From Leptospiraceae bacterium (GTDB lineage: Bacteria; Spirochaetota; Leptospiria; Leptospirales; Leptospiraceae), in the NCBI GenBank assembly GCA_016708435.1, contig JADJFV010000001.1, positions 496,001 through 560,000 of the forward strand: DNA of 64,000 nucleotides, in the 5' to 3' direction. Numbering within the stretch: the first letter of the stretch is position 1; every line of letters starts with the position of its first letter. The notes under the pieces are model-generated. The model did not search any database and was not told the DNA's origin. It saw nothing but the letters and a program-made list of their open reading frames with translations. The translations under genes were made by a program, and so were the position numbers. This document shows positions 16,139 through 25,349 of the stretch, in pieces.

Positions 16139-17320
16139 TTAAAGCTTAATTGTTATTGCATCGGCTACTTTGATTGCTTTGCGTCTTGCGTCTTCTAAGG
16201 TATCGCCTAAAGCAAGAGCTACTCCCATTCTCCTTCTGCCTTTCACTTCCGGTTTTCCAAAAAGTCGAAGGGCGGTATCAGGTTCCGACAATGCTTCATT
16301 TATATTCTCATATACAGGCTCATCGGAATTACCCTCTGTTAAGATTGCGCATGATGCCGCGTAGCCGTAATGTCGAATATTTGGTATAGGCAAACCAAGA
16401 ATAGCCCGAACATGCAGTGCAAATTCAGAAAGATTTTGAGAAATGAGTGTAACCATTCCAGTATCATGTGGTCTAGGAGATACTTCACTAAAATAAACAG
16501 TGTCTCCTTTAATAAAGAATTCAGCGCCAAATAATCCGTATCCACCAAGTCCATCTGTTACGACTTTCGCAATTCTTTGTGCTTCTTTGAGGGCTTTTTC
16601 TGACATTGGTTGTGGTTGCCACGATTCCACATAATCACCGTTAATCTGTAGATGACCGATTGGATCTAGAAATGTTGTGCCTCCCGCATGACGTATCGTA
16701 AGAAGTGTAATTTCATAATCAAATTCTATGAAGCTTTCTACGATTACATTGCCTCCGCCTGCTCGTCCTCCCTTTTGCGCATACTCCCAAGCTTCCTCAA
16801 TTTCCATTTTGTCTTTGATAACGCTTTGTCCTTTTCCGGATGAACTCATGACAGGTTTCACGACGCAGGGAATTCCAATTTCTTTTACGATTTGATAGAA
16901 TTCTTCTTTGTTTGCTGCAAATAAATATTTGGAAGTATTGACTCCCAGTTTTTCTGAGGCATATTTGCGTATGCCTTCTCGGTTCATTGTGAGCTTAACC
17001 GCCTTAGCCGTTGGAACTACATTGAAACCTTCTTTCTCCAATTCCAATAGCATATCGGTTGCAATTGCTTCGATTTCGGGGACGATATAGTCAGGATCAA
17101 ATTCATGAACTACTTTTCGTAGCTCATCAGCATCTAGCATATTGATTACACGGTGCTCATGTGCAACGTGCATTGCCGGAGCATCTGGATACTTGTCAAT
17201 TGCCATCACATGGATTCCATATCTTTGCGCCTCAATTGTGACTTCTTTGCCTAATTCCCCTGAGCCTAGTAAGAGTAGTTTTGTTGCTGACCTTGATTTT
17301 GGAGTTCCAATGTTTACCAT
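16139..17320 (-). CDS. purT: Phosphoribosylglycinamide formyltransferase 2 (formate-dependent)
   Basis: A 393-aa ATP-grasp enzyme. The N-terminal KLLLLGSGELGKEVTIEAQR (about 13-32) binds the GAR phosphate. The ATP-grasp core includes PCVVKPVMSSSGKGQS (about 151-166) and IVESFIEFDYEITLLT, and the metal-binding FSEVSPRPHDTGMVTLIS (about 273-290). It makes formyl-GAR from GAR, formate and ATP in purine synthesis. Length and order of motifs are those of E. coli PurT. It appears monocistronic, with its own 366-bp upstream gap. Confidence 0.95.
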   Translation of the reverse strand: MVNIGTPKSRSATKLLLLGSGELGKEVTIEAQRYGIHVMAIDKYPDAPAMHVAHEHRVINMLDADELRKVVHEFDPDYIVPEIEAIATDMLLELEKEGFNVVPTAKAVKLTMNREGIRKYASEKLGVNTSKYLFAANKEEFYQIVKEIGIPCVVKPVMSSSGKGQSVIKDKMEIEEAWEYAQKGGRAGGGNVIVESFIEFDYEITLLTIRHAGGTTFLDPIGHLQINGDYVESWQPQPMSEKALKEAQRIAKVVTDGLGGYGLFGAEFFIKGDTVYFSEVSPRPHDTGMVTLISQNLSEFALHVRAILGLPIPNIRHYGYAASCAILTEGNSDEPVYENINEALSEPDTALRLFGKPEVKGRRRMGVALALGDTLEDARRKAIKVADAITIKL

Positions 17321-17686
17321 GATTTTTTCCTTTAAAAAATTCTGCCTTCGCTCTTCTCACCAAAAATTATAATCTTAACAATAAGTCATTCCAGTTTTTC
17401 GCCGATTTGGAGTTTTGCCACAGGAGCACAAAGTCAAGGAGTCTTTTGGGATAATACTGCATTTATTCTGTCTTCTCTACGTCAGGAGAGTAGATGCTAG
17501 ATTTTGGTTTACTCATTTTAAGCAATATACTCAAGTTAGGATGAATCATCCCGTAAATCTTGCTAATCCTAAAAAAAAATCTCTTAATACTCAATTCTAT
17601 TTAATTTCCATTTGTCACTCATGAAGATTAGTTTAATACTGGATGACTGGGAAGTTTAAGAAGATCATCATGTGGAGAATAAGGGA
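17321..17686. other. Intergenic region between divergent purT and MBL hydrolase
   Basis: A 366-bp gap that should hold both promoters. It contains the degenerate ATCCCGTAAATCTTGCTAAT repeat at 17548-17580 and a short GCCACAGGAGCACAAAG stretch resembling widespread CACAGAGGCACAAAG-type repeats. No gene or RNA structure stands out. Confidence 0.5.
17548..17580. repeat. ATCCTGTTAATC-type dispersed repeat, copy 2
   Basis: ATCCCGTAAATCTTGCTAAT followed by CCT and A9 matches the copy at 14111-14143 with a few substitutions. Both end in poly-A on the plus strand. Confidence 0.5.
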
Positions 17687-18820
17687 ATGAAAAAAACAAA
17701 GAAAGCATTGATTGGAATCGGGATCGCATTCCTGCTTATTCTTTTATTTGGATTCGCACAAACAGCTTGTTTGAGTTCGTTTGGCGGAACACCAGAAGGA
17801 AGTAGACTGGAAAAAATGAAAACCTCTCCTATGTTCAAAGACGGAAAGTTTGCGAACAATCCTGAGGTGCCTATGATTACACCCGATGCTTCTTACTGGG
17901 AAGTAATGAAGAGACAATTCTTCGGCTCAGAACAAAGACATCCTCCGGGAGAGATACCAGTTGTGTATCCGAAAGCGGATACTTTCATTTCTCCTCCACC
18001 GGCAGGGCTTCGTGCTATTTGGTTTGGTCATGCAACTGTATTACTCGAAATAGATGGACTTAGAATATTAGTAGATCCCGTTTTTTCTGAAAAGGTATCT
18101 CCTTTTACAAGTGTAGGACCTAAGCGATTTTTTCCATTACCCGTTAAATTGGAAGACCTTCCTCCGATTGATGCTGTCATTATCTCTCACGATCATTATG
18201 ATCACTTAGATTTGAATGTTGCAAAGACTCTTACAAAGAAAGGAACTAAATACTATATACCTCTTGGAGTTGGGGCACATCTAGAAAAATGGGGAGTTCC
18301 CGAAAAACAAATCTTTGAAATGAATTGGTGGGATAAAGAAAAATTAGGCGATATAGAAATCATCTGCACACCTGCCGTTCATTATTCAGGAAGAGGACTC
18401 TTCAATAGATTTACGACTCTCTGGTCATCCTGGTCTATCATTGGACCCAAGCATAGATTCTTTTACACAGGGGATACTGGATATTCTCCTCATTTTGCCG
18501 AAATAGGAAAACAACTAGGTCCATTTGATTTGACCTCTATCAAAGTTGGAGCGTATGATTGGACGTGGGAAGGAATTCATATGAATGCAGAGAAGGCTAT
18601 CCTTTCTCATTTAGATGTGAGAGGAAAACGAATGTTACCCGTTCATTGGGGAACGTTTAACTTAGCAAACCATGATTGGGATGAGCCAGTAAAGATTTCT
18701 CAAAAAGGTGCGCTTCAAAATGGAATTGATTTATTAACCCCTAGACCGGGCGAACTGGTAGATATTGATTTGCCTTTTGCCTCTACCAACTGGTGGGAGA
18801 GTCTGAAAAAGAAGGATTAA
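17687..18820 (+). CDS. MBL-fold metallo-hydrolase (UlaG/NAPE-PLD-like), membrane-anchored
   Basis: The ATG at 17687 (377 aa) is taken because GGAG lies 9 nt upstream; an in-frame GTG at 17672 is less likely. The N-terminus is a signal-anchor (KKALIGIGIAFLLILLFGFA). The MBL core has WFGHATVLLEIDGLRILVDP, the zinc motif SHDHYDHLD (H-x-H-x-D-H), FYTGDTGYSPHF with the bridging Asp, and LPVHWGTFNLA with the last His. This arrangement is that of the NAPE-PLD/UlaG group, which hydrolyses phosphoesters including N-acyl phospholipids. A lipid substrate is plausible given the membrane anchor but not shown. Confidence 0.85.
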   Translation: MKKTKKALIGIGIAFLLILLFGFAQTACLSSFGGTPEGSRLEKMKTSPMFKDGKFANNPEVPMITPDASYWEVMKRQFFGSEQRHPPGEIPVVYPKADTFISPPPAGLRAIWFGHATVLLEIDGLRILVDPVFSEKVSPFTSVGPKRFFPLPVKLEDLPPIDAVIISHDHYDHLDLNVAKTLTKKGTKYYIPLGVGAHLEKWGVPEKQIFEMNWWDKEKLGDIEIICTPAVHYSGRGLFNRFTTLWSSWSIIGPKHRFFYTGDTGYSPHFAEIGKQLGPFDLTSIKVGAYDWTWEGIHMNAEKAILSHLDVRGKRMLPVHWGTFNLANHDWDEPVKISQKGALQNGIDLLTPRPGELVDIDLPFASTNWWESLKKKD

Positions 18821-19063
18821 TTAAAGCTAAGAAAGCAGTCTGGTTTATGCATGTTATTGGTTCTAATCCCATACCCTTTCGCTGCATCAATTAGATTCTG
18901 AATCCTCTTTTTCCTTATTCTATTCCTGTTGTAGGATCATAATGTGGGATCATCTCTTGTCCAACTACTGGTGCATTATTCCCAAATATTTTGTATATAC
19001 TGACTCTACTTAGTCGTTGCGTAACATTTTATAGAAAAGTGAATCAGTATAGACCATTTCAAC

Positions 19064-19174
19064 TTATTTGAATTGTTTAGACGCAATTCTTTTTGAGAAA
19101 TGGTATAAGCCATATATCCCGAAGCCTAACAAAATCATTTCTCCAAAACTTGATTTACTGTTACGCTTACTCAT
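19064..19174 (-). CDS. Candidate 36-aa membrane microprotein
   Basis: An ATG at 19174 is preceded by AAGGAG with a 10-nt spacer. It encodes MSKRNSKSSFGEMILLGFGI, then YGLYHFSKRIASKQFK and TAA. The layout is a basic N-terminus, a single hydrophobic helix (about 13-25), and a basic C-terminus, as in many small inner-membrane proteins. It lies alone in a long intergenic gap. The good ribosome-binding site is the main support; no family is recognised. Confidence 0.5.
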   Translation of the reverse strand: MSKRNSKSSFGEMILLGFGIYGLYHFSKRIASKQFK

Positions 19175-19275
19175 AAATAATTTTCTCCTTGTGTAGCGAC
19201 TGACAGTAACCGCTTCCAAAAATTAGTAAAGTTTTTTTTACTAATTTCAAACTGAAAACATCTAGTTTACGATTG

Positions 19276-19331
19276 GCATAAATTCTATTTAGAATATTAG
19301 GAATTTCTAATATTCTAAATAGAATTTATGC
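19276..19331 (+). terminator. 25-bp perfect-arm hairpin, terminator-like
   Basis: Left arm 19276-19300 starts GCATAAATTCTATTTAGAAT; the right arm at 19307-19331 is its exact reverse complement, with a GAATTT loop. It is followed by T6 (19332-19337), as in an intrinsic terminator for the plus strand, although the stem is very AT-rich and unusually long. It could instead be a palindromic mobile remnant. Confidence 0.5.
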
Positions 19332-19535
19332 TTTTTTGAATTTGCAAGTGATTACAGGCTACATTTTAACTTTAGAAAAAAGACTTGCAATTTAGAAGAC
19401 TCAAAGCATTTTTAACAAAACCAAACGAAAAACAAATTTTTCACAGTGTCTTATTAAATAGTGGATAATATTTTTTAGCCCGTATCCTATAATTACTAAA
19501 TTCAATAAATTTATAAGGTAACTTTCGCGGTAACA

Positions 19536-20252
19536 ATGAACTATAAAATAATCGTAACTCTTGGAGAGGAAGAACTGAAGGATTATCAAAATCCTGCAAT
19601 AGCAGAAGCGGATATTCTTGAAATCCGCTTGGACTTGCTAGATTCCTATTTTCTTAGAACAGAGTTATTACCCATATTAAGAAAAATCTCGAAGCCTATT
19701 TTATTTACGTATCGCAATCCAAAAGATTCCAGTGAAGCTTCTAATACTTCTTTGCAATTCAAGGACATTGAACCAATATTAAATGAATATAACTCCGAAG
19801 AAAACTATTTGGATATTGAATTAGATCAGGATAAATCAATTTTTGATTCAATTGTAAATTGTAGGTATACAATCATTTACTCCTACCATGATTTTTCTAA
19901 ATCAATCACTAGAGAGGAAATGCTTGAATGGATTTCAAAAAAACAAACTCCGAATTGCATTTATAAATTTGCTGTTACTCCTAAAGATATTTCAAAGCTA
20001 GATATATTTTTAAAAGACTTAGCGTTTATATCCAAAGCAAATAAGGTCATTGGAATCGCAATGGGAAAAATTGGGGTCTACTCGCGAGTATTCGGAGATA
20101 GATTTGGCTCTCTTGCAACATATTGCTGTATTGGTAAACCACGCGCTCCCGGACAGGTAAATGTTATTGCTATAAAAAAAATTCGAGAGGAATATCAAAA
20201 TAAACCGCTACCGGAAATAGAAAATGAAATTAGTTCAGAAGATTTTCTCTAA
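19536..20252 (+). CDS. aroD: 3-dehydroquinate dehydratase, type I
   Basis: A 238-aa class I enzyme of the shikimate pathway. Diagnostic features: ADILEIRLDLLD (the E-x-R-x-D strand, about 26-37), the catalytic His in YSYHDF (about 115-120), the Schiff-base Lys in CIYKFAVTP (about 146-154), and IGKPRAPGQVN near the C-terminus. It dehydrates 3-dehydroquinate to 3-dehydroshikimate with a covalent imine. Its last 29 nt overlap the start of a hybrid histidine kinase gene, an unrelated function, so co-expression is probable. Confidence 0.92.
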   Translation: MNYKIIVTLGEEELKDYQNPAIAEADILEIRLDLLDSYFLRTELLPILRKISKPILFTYRNPKDSSEASNTSLQFKDIEPILNEYNSEENYLDIELDQDKSIFDSIVNCRYTIIYSYHDFSKSITREEMLEWISKKQTPNCIYKFAVTPKDISKLDIFLKDLAFISKANKVIGIAMGKIGVYSRVFGDRFGSLATYCCIGKPRAPGQVNVIAIKKIREEYQNKPLPEIENEISSEDFL

Positions 20253-22680
20253 ACTAACAAATAGATTTGCGCTGCGGGAGCAAATTATTATTCCTTTTCT
20301 TCTTGAAATTGTTTTTACTATTGCGCTTGTTTGGATGTTTCTTTATCTAAACACGCAAAACATTGCATTTGAGTTAACTAGTAAAATACAAGAGCAAATT
20401 CAGCTTAGAACAAATGAATTTATTGCTTCCTATTTTCTAAATTCAAAGGGTTTAATTAAGCTGAATTCTCAGAGTGTAAAAAATGGACAATTTCAATCGG
20501 GGAGAAATATTAATTATCCCCAATACTTCCTTGAGCAGATTCAAAATTATTCAGATATAAATGATATTTTTTATGCCGATAAGAATGGAATTATACATGG
20601 AATAGAAAGGCAAGGGGGTGATTTTATTTTTCGAGAGACGAATGAGAAAAAAATTCGTTTCTTTTATCATTTGGATTCTAAAGGAGTAAAACAGAATCTA
20701 ATAAAGACACAGGAATATGATACTCAGGAGAGACCTTGGTTCAAAGAAGCAGTATTAAATCCAAATAAAATTTTGATTAGCAAAATATTTGTTCAGGCTA
20801 ATACTGGTTTGCTTGGAATCACAATTTTTACTTCAGTCTTCAATGAAAGAAATGAATTTCTTGGTGTTACCGGGGTTAATATTGTTTTGTCTAATATTTC
20901 TAATTTTCTTAGAAAAAATAAAGTAAGTGAACATTCGCAGATATTTATTATCACTAAAGAGGAAGAAGTTTTAGCTTCCTCTGTTGAAATGGAAACAGTA
21001 AAAATATTGAATAAGAATGACTTTAAAATCTCCCCGATGAATGAGTCTAAAAGTGAATTGATTCGAAATGTCGGTTTAGAAATAAAGAAAATGGAGGACT
21101 TTCAAAACAAAAAAGTAATATCCATTGAATTCGGAAGTGAAGTATATTGGGTTCAGATTTCTAAAATTTCAGAAGATGGTTTGAACTGGTATATGGTTAC
21201 GATTTTTCCAGAATCTGATTTTCTTGATAAAATCAAAGCAAATAATCGAATTATTTCGTTCATTGTTTCATTTGCCCTTATCCTCATGATTGTAATTGGT
21301 ATATTCACAGCTCGTTGGATCGTATCTCCGATTGAAGAATTAAATGCAGTTTCAAAGAATCTATCCTTGCATCAATTCAGTGAAGTGGATTTAGAAAAGA
21401 TTTCAAGCGTGAATAGGCAAGACGAAGTCGGAGAACTATCTCGATCCTTTTTAAAAATGGCAAGGGATTTGAAATTATTCTTCGAAAACTTGGAAGCGAA
21501 AGTAAAAGAAAGAACTGCTCAGTTAGAGGAATCTAGAATCCAAGCAGAATCAGCTAATCGTGCAAAGAGTTTATTTTTGGCAAATATGAGTCATGAGATT
21601 AGAACTCCGATGAATGGAATATTGGGAAGTCTACAATTGATTTCTTCAGAGAACTATTCAAAGGAGGATCAAGAATATCTAGATGCAATTCAAATCAGTG
21701 CAGAAAATTTATTAGTCATCATCAATGATATATTAGATTTTTCTAAAATAGAAGCGAATAAAGTTGAATTGGAAAAAATTCCTATCAAAGTCCATCAGAT
21801 TATTAAAGAGACTATTTCTATTGTTCATTTTAATTCTGATAAGAAAGGCTTGTATATCAAATACAATAATGAGGATTCCCGTATACCTGAAATAATGGAA
21901 GGCGATCCTGTGAGGCTAAGACAAATATTTCTTAATTTATTAAGCAATGCTGTGAAATTTACAAGTGTCGGAGGAATCACTGTTAGCCACAGTATTATTC
22001 AAATTGAAAATGGTCGGTATACAATTGAATTCATTGTAGAAGATACTGGAATTGGTATTGAGAAAAGTAAAATAGCAGGATTGTTCGATTCGTTCTCACA
22101 GGGTGATTCAAGCACTACTCGGAAATATGGCGGAACAGGTCTTGGATTGGCAATCACAAAGAAGTTAGTAGAAATGATGGACGGTGATATAAGAGTAGAA
22201 AGTGATATCGGAGTTGGCTCAAGATTTATTTTTACGATAAAAGCACAAATTATAAAGAATTATATAGAACAAGAAAAAACAAAAGCGGTATACAGTGCGT
22301 TACCCGTTGACTTGAGGGTGCTTGTAGCCGAGGATAACGAATTGAATCAGAAAATTGTAATTGCATTGCTGAAGAAAATAAATGTTCACGCAGATGTAGC
22401 ATTCAATGGAGTTGAAGTCTTAGAATTATTGAAAGAAAAAAAATATGACATCATATTAATGGACATAGAAATGCCAGAAATGGATGGTATAGAAGCAACT
22501 GTAAGAATTAAATCAAATGCAAATCATAAATCCATTTTTGTTGTAGCTCTCACTGCTCATGCCCAAACAGGTGAGAGAGAAAGAATTTTAAACCATGGCT
22601 TTGATGATTATTTAACGAAACCAATTCATTTAAAAGACTTGCGTGATCTTTTTTCTAAATGGGTTCAACTCAAGCGATAG
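20224..22680 (+). CDS. Hybrid sensor histidine kinase (dCache-HAMP-HisKA-HATPase-REC)
   Basis: An 818-aa protein with TM1 at about 20-42, an extracytoplasmic dCache-like sensor to about 340 (PWFKEAVLNPNKILISKIFV and LGVTGVNIVLSNISNFLR), TM2 about 343-365, HAMP to about 420, HisKA with phospho-His in ANMSHEIRTPMNGILGS, HATPase with GTGLGLAITKKLVEMMDG, and a C-terminal receiver starting RVLVAEDNELNQKI with phospho-Asp in LMDIEMPEMDG. dCache domains bind small ligands such as amino or organic acids. No cognate regulator is adjacent. The overlap with aroD is unusual. Confidence 0.92.
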   Translation: MKLVQKIFSKLTNRFALREQIIIPFLLEIVFTIALVWMFLYLNTQNIAFELTSKIQEQIQLRTNEFIASYFLNSKGLIKLNSQSVKNGQFQSGRNINYPQYFLEQIQNYSDINDIFYADKNGIIHGIERQGGDFIFRETNEKKIRFFYHLDSKGVKQNLIKTQEYDTQERPWFKEAVLNPNKILISKIFVQANTGLLGITIFTSVFNERNEFLGVTGVNIVLSNISNFLRKNKVSEHSQIFIITKEEEVLASSVEMETVKILNKNDFKISPMNESKSELIRNVGLEIKKMEDFQNKKVISIEFGSEVYWVQISKISEDGLNWYMVTIFPESDFLDKIKANNRIISFIVSFALILMIVIGIFTARWIVSPIEELNAVSKNLSLHQFSEVDLEKISSVNRQDEVGELSRSFLKMARDLKLFFENLEAKVKERTAQLEESRIQAESANRAKSLFLANMSHEIRTPMNGILGSLQLISSENYSKEDQEYLDAIQISAENLLVIINDILDFSKIEANKVELEKIPIKVHQIIKETISIVHFNSDKKGLYIKYNNEDSRIPEIMEGDPVRLRQIFLNLLSNAVKFTSVGGITVSHSIIQIENGRYTIEFIVEDTGIGIEKSKIAGLFDSFSQGDSSTTRKYGGTGLGLAITKKLVEMMDGDIRVESDIGVGSRFIFTIKAQIIKNYIEQEKTKAVYSALPVDLRVLVAEDNELNQKIVIALLKKINVHADVAFNGVEVLELLKEKKYDIILMDIEMPEMDGIEATVRIKSNANHKSIFVVALTAHAQTGERERILNHGFDDYLTKPIHLKDLRDLFSKWVQLKR

Positions 22681-22685
22681 TCAAA

Positions 22686-24770
22686 CTATCCTTCATTTAA
22701 TTCTTCAACCAATTGTTTTCTTCCCAATAGAACTTTTTGTTTTAATGTTCTCTCAATTACTTCCGGATAATACCTATTAATCAACTTATCATCATCCTTT
22801 AGCTTCATTGCCTGTTCCCAGTATGCCTTACAGCGATTGAGATTATCCAATTTATAGTGAGCGATGCCGGCATATTTTAACGCATGGAAATAATTCGGTT
22901 TCTTCTTGATTGCTCTTGTAAGATATTTCAATGATTTCAAGTAACGTCTTTCTTTTACGAAGCAATATCCGCGGCTAAACAGAGTTTCCGGTGATTGTTT
23001 CTCGGAAGGACCTTCTAAAAGATCTAAAGCTTTTTGGTAATTCTTATTCTTGATATGATTCGAAATCTGAATCCAATAAATCATATCTTCTGTTATATCC
23101 TGGCTGGAATTCAGTGTATCTGCTTTTTCTTGAAAACCAATTCTGCATAAGGAAAGATCATCAATTACATCGCCTGCTTTGTAAATTGAATTCACAATTT
23201 TTTTGAGATTGCTTTGGCTTCTCTCTATAATTCGCAGAATCAATGTATAATCTTGATTAACCACTGGCTGCTCGGAACCCGGAGACAAATCTAAATCGTC
23301 CTTACCGTCACTTCCTGCAAACACAATGTCGCCCGGAAGTAACTGAAACTTCTGAATCTTTAATTGAAACTCAGAAGGACTTCCAAATTTTCGTAAGAAT
23401 AATTCTTTCTCTATAAACGTTGCCTTACCATCTCGATACAAAATTAAAAAAGGATGCTCTGCATTTACAAATAGCATTTCGCCTGTCGTATCGTTAATCA
23501 TTCCTATGATTCCAGAAACCATCATTGCTCCGTCGAAGGAAAGAAATATAGTTTGAATTTCATTGTAGGCATCTTTCATCCACTCTTCCGGAGTTACATT
23601 TGTAATAGTATGTCCATCCGATCTAGATAAAATTGAATTCAATACAGTTCCCATTACTACAGCACCGCCCGCGCCTTGCACTGATTTTCCCATTGCATCG
23701 CCATTGAAGAACAATGTCCAACCCTGGTTTTCGAAAATTAGATTAGCCGATATACAGAGATCCCCGCCTAGTTGATAGTGTTTATTTTTGAATAGAAATG
23801 ATTTCTTTTGAATAATTACACTGTGGCTACTCACTGTTTTACTCTTATTAAAGTCAACCAACAGTGGTTTCATTAAAAGACTTGTTAAAAAGTAATCTCC
23901 GTCCTGCTGACGTTTAAGAGTTTTAATTTCATCTAAAGAAACTGTGAATTCAGTTTGCAGGTTGTTTAATTTTTCAATTGTTCTTTGCAGATCATTTGAA
24001 TATTTTTTATCAATGTAAAGACCACAATTCATTAGTTTCATTTTGTCAATAAGTGGTTTGATTAATTCTCTTCGAATGACGGAACCATGTTGAGGAGCAA
24101 TTAAATTAATATCTAATACTTCTATCTTACTGAGCGCATAATTGACAACATCCCTACTTGGCATATATGCCATATGAAATCCTTCTATTTCAGAAAAATA
24201 ATTTTCATCAGCATAGAAATGCCAGGAATCTTCCAATCCACCAAAGATATCACTTGAGAAAAGAACTTTTGTATTTTCGTCGTAGGTAACAAAGGCTCCG
24301 GGCGAATGACAATAAGGCGTTGTATAAAACTGTAAATCTCGATACTTTGTTTTGAGAATAAATTTTTGATGATCTATGTTATAGTATCCAGCTTTGATTC
24401 CATAATGTTTAACTAATACTGACATACGACTGTGGGTAACAATCAGTAAATCCTCTCGGTCGATTAATTTCTCAATTGTAGGAACGGCAGCGCAAAGATC
24501 TGGATCTTGGTGATGGAGGATAATATACTTTATGTCCTTCATATTACACGCCATATTAATTTTTTCGATGATTCTATCTATCTGCAACATAGAACCTGGA
24601 TCTACTAGGATGGTTTCATCGCCATTTAGAATTAAATAAGGGTGGCATTGGAATGGATCATTTTCTAAATAGATTCCAACCCAAAAAATATCTTTAGCAA
24701 TTTCAACTGGTCGAGTGAAGTCTAACTCTGATTCGTTCAATTGCAAAAAAGGCTCATTTAAAATTTTCAT
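22686..24770 (-). CDS. Diiron-MBL sensor / SpoIIE-type phosphatase / TPR fusion
   Basis: A 694-aa three-part protein. Residues 1-250 form a metallo-beta-lactamase fold of the flavodiiron/ODP kind: HHQDPDLC (86-93) replaces the usual H-x-H-x-D-H, with YCHSPGAFVTYD, LFSSDIFGG and APQHGSV supplying the other His and Asp ligands. Residues 330-560 look like a PP2C-type SpoIIE phosphatase with FFNGDAMGKSVQGAGGAVV and GDIVFAGSDGKDDL as metal sites. Residues 580-690 hold TPR repeats. ODP-type domains bind O2 or NO at a diiron site, so the protein may be an oxygen-controlled phosphatase acting on an anti-sigma-antagonist-like partner. That partner is not in the window. Confidence 0.8.
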   Translation of the reverse strand: MKILNEPFLQLNESELDFTRPVEIAKDIFWVGIYLENDPFQCHPYLILNGDETILVDPGSMLQIDRIIEKINMACNMKDIKYIILHHQDPDLCAAVPTIEKLIDREDLLIVTHSRMSVLVKHYGIKAGYYNIDHQKFILKTKYRDLQFYTTPYCHSPGAFVTYDENTKVLFSSDIFGGLEDSWHFYADENYFSEIEGFHMAYMPSRDVVNYALSKIEVLDINLIAPQHGSVIRRELIKPLIDKMKLMNCGLYIDKKYSNDLQRTIEKLNNLQTEFTVSLDEIKTLKRQQDGDYFLTSLLMKPLLVDFNKSKTVSSHSVIIQKKSFLFKNKHYQLGGDLCISANLIFENQGWTLFFNGDAMGKSVQGAGGAVVMGTVLNSILSRSDGHTITNVTPEEWMKDAYNEIQTIFLSFDGAMMVSGIIGMINDTTGEMLFVNAEHPFLILYRDGKATFIEKELFLRKFGSPSEFQLKIQKFQLLPGDIVFAGSDGKDDLDLSPGSEQPVVNQDYTLILRIIERSQSNLKKIVNSIYKAGDVIDDLSLCRIGFQEKADTLNSSQDITEDMIYWIQISNHIKNKNYQKALDLLEGPSEKQSPETLFSRGYCFVKERRYLKSLKYLTRAIKKKPNYFHALKYAGIAHYKLDNLNRCKAYWEQAMKLKDDDKLINRYYPEVIERTLKQKVLLGRKQLVEELNEG

Positions 24771-25040
24771 GGCGAAACTGTATCATATATTTTTCTGTTT
24801 TGCAAGTACAATCATTTCAGAATACCTAAGTTGATACAAAAAATGTTGCTTATATTGAGATTGGTTTTCAGAATTTGCCAAAAACCCCGTTTTTTTGTGG
24901 TCTTAACGAGAATTAGCCACTATGATAAAAATTATTCATCTTTAACTCTTCCTACTTCCTAAGACTCTAATACAACTCATCTGTTAAGGCCAAACCAAAT
25001 CAACATCAATAATTGATAAGATAGCGATGCATGAATGATA
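24771..25040. other. Intergenic region left of the IS66 element
   Basis: About 270 bp between the phosphatase gene start and the left end of IS66. It is AT-rich, with homopolymer T7 near 24892 and no recognisable gene or hairpin. It should hold the promoter of the minus-strand phosphatase gene. Confidence 0.4.
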
Positions 25041-25098
25041 CGTATCCGCTAATTTAACCCCACCTTCCAAAAGTATTAGAATATGCTAAAGTGTAAGG

Positions 25099-25349
25099 AT
25101 GGAAAATAAAAAAACAAAAGATGAACACATGGCTGATTGTGCAATTAGCGGGCTAAGCAAGGCTGAGTATTGCAGACAGAATGGAATACGCTACCAAACC
25201 TTTATGAATTGGCAACAGAGGACAAGTGAAAGAAGTATAGACTGGAATCCAATTCAAATACAAGAAGAGGAAGGGAAATTGGAAACTATTTTGAATTACG
25301 GATTTTAGAGAATTGGGAATTCGAAATCAGTTTGAGGATACGATTATGA
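25099..25349 (+). pseudogene. tnpA: IS66 TnpA-like gene, frameshifted
   Basis: The frame from 25099 gives MENKKTKDEHMADCAISGLS with a helix-turn-helix (KAEYCRQNGIRYQTFMNWQQ) and stops at 25308 with LNYGF. A +1 shift near 25285 continues as YFELRILENWEFEISLRIRL and stops at TGA 25347-25349, overlapping the ATG of tnpB (25346) as ATGA. That coupling is standard for IS66, so the longer product is ancestral and the gene is broken or needs frameshifting. TnpA is an accessory DNA-binding protein of IS66. Confidence 0.7.

Larger units (their letters stand above)
18821..19535. other. Long intergenic region with one small candidate gene and a strong hairpin
   Basis: This 715-bp stretch holds a 36-aa candidate gene on the minus strand (19064-19174) and a 25-bp-arm hairpin at 19276-19331. 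A minus-strand open stretch ending at 18915 (FGNNAPVVGQEMIPHYDPTT) has no start codon and looks like a gene tail or chance. The rest is AT-rich with no other signal. Confidence 0.55.

Noticed and set aside
18915..19038. Minus-strand open stretch encoding FGNNAPVVGQEMIPHYDPTT before a stop
   Set aside because: About 35 codons without a start codon or ribosome-binding site; may be a gene tail left by deletion, but nothing upstream supports it.
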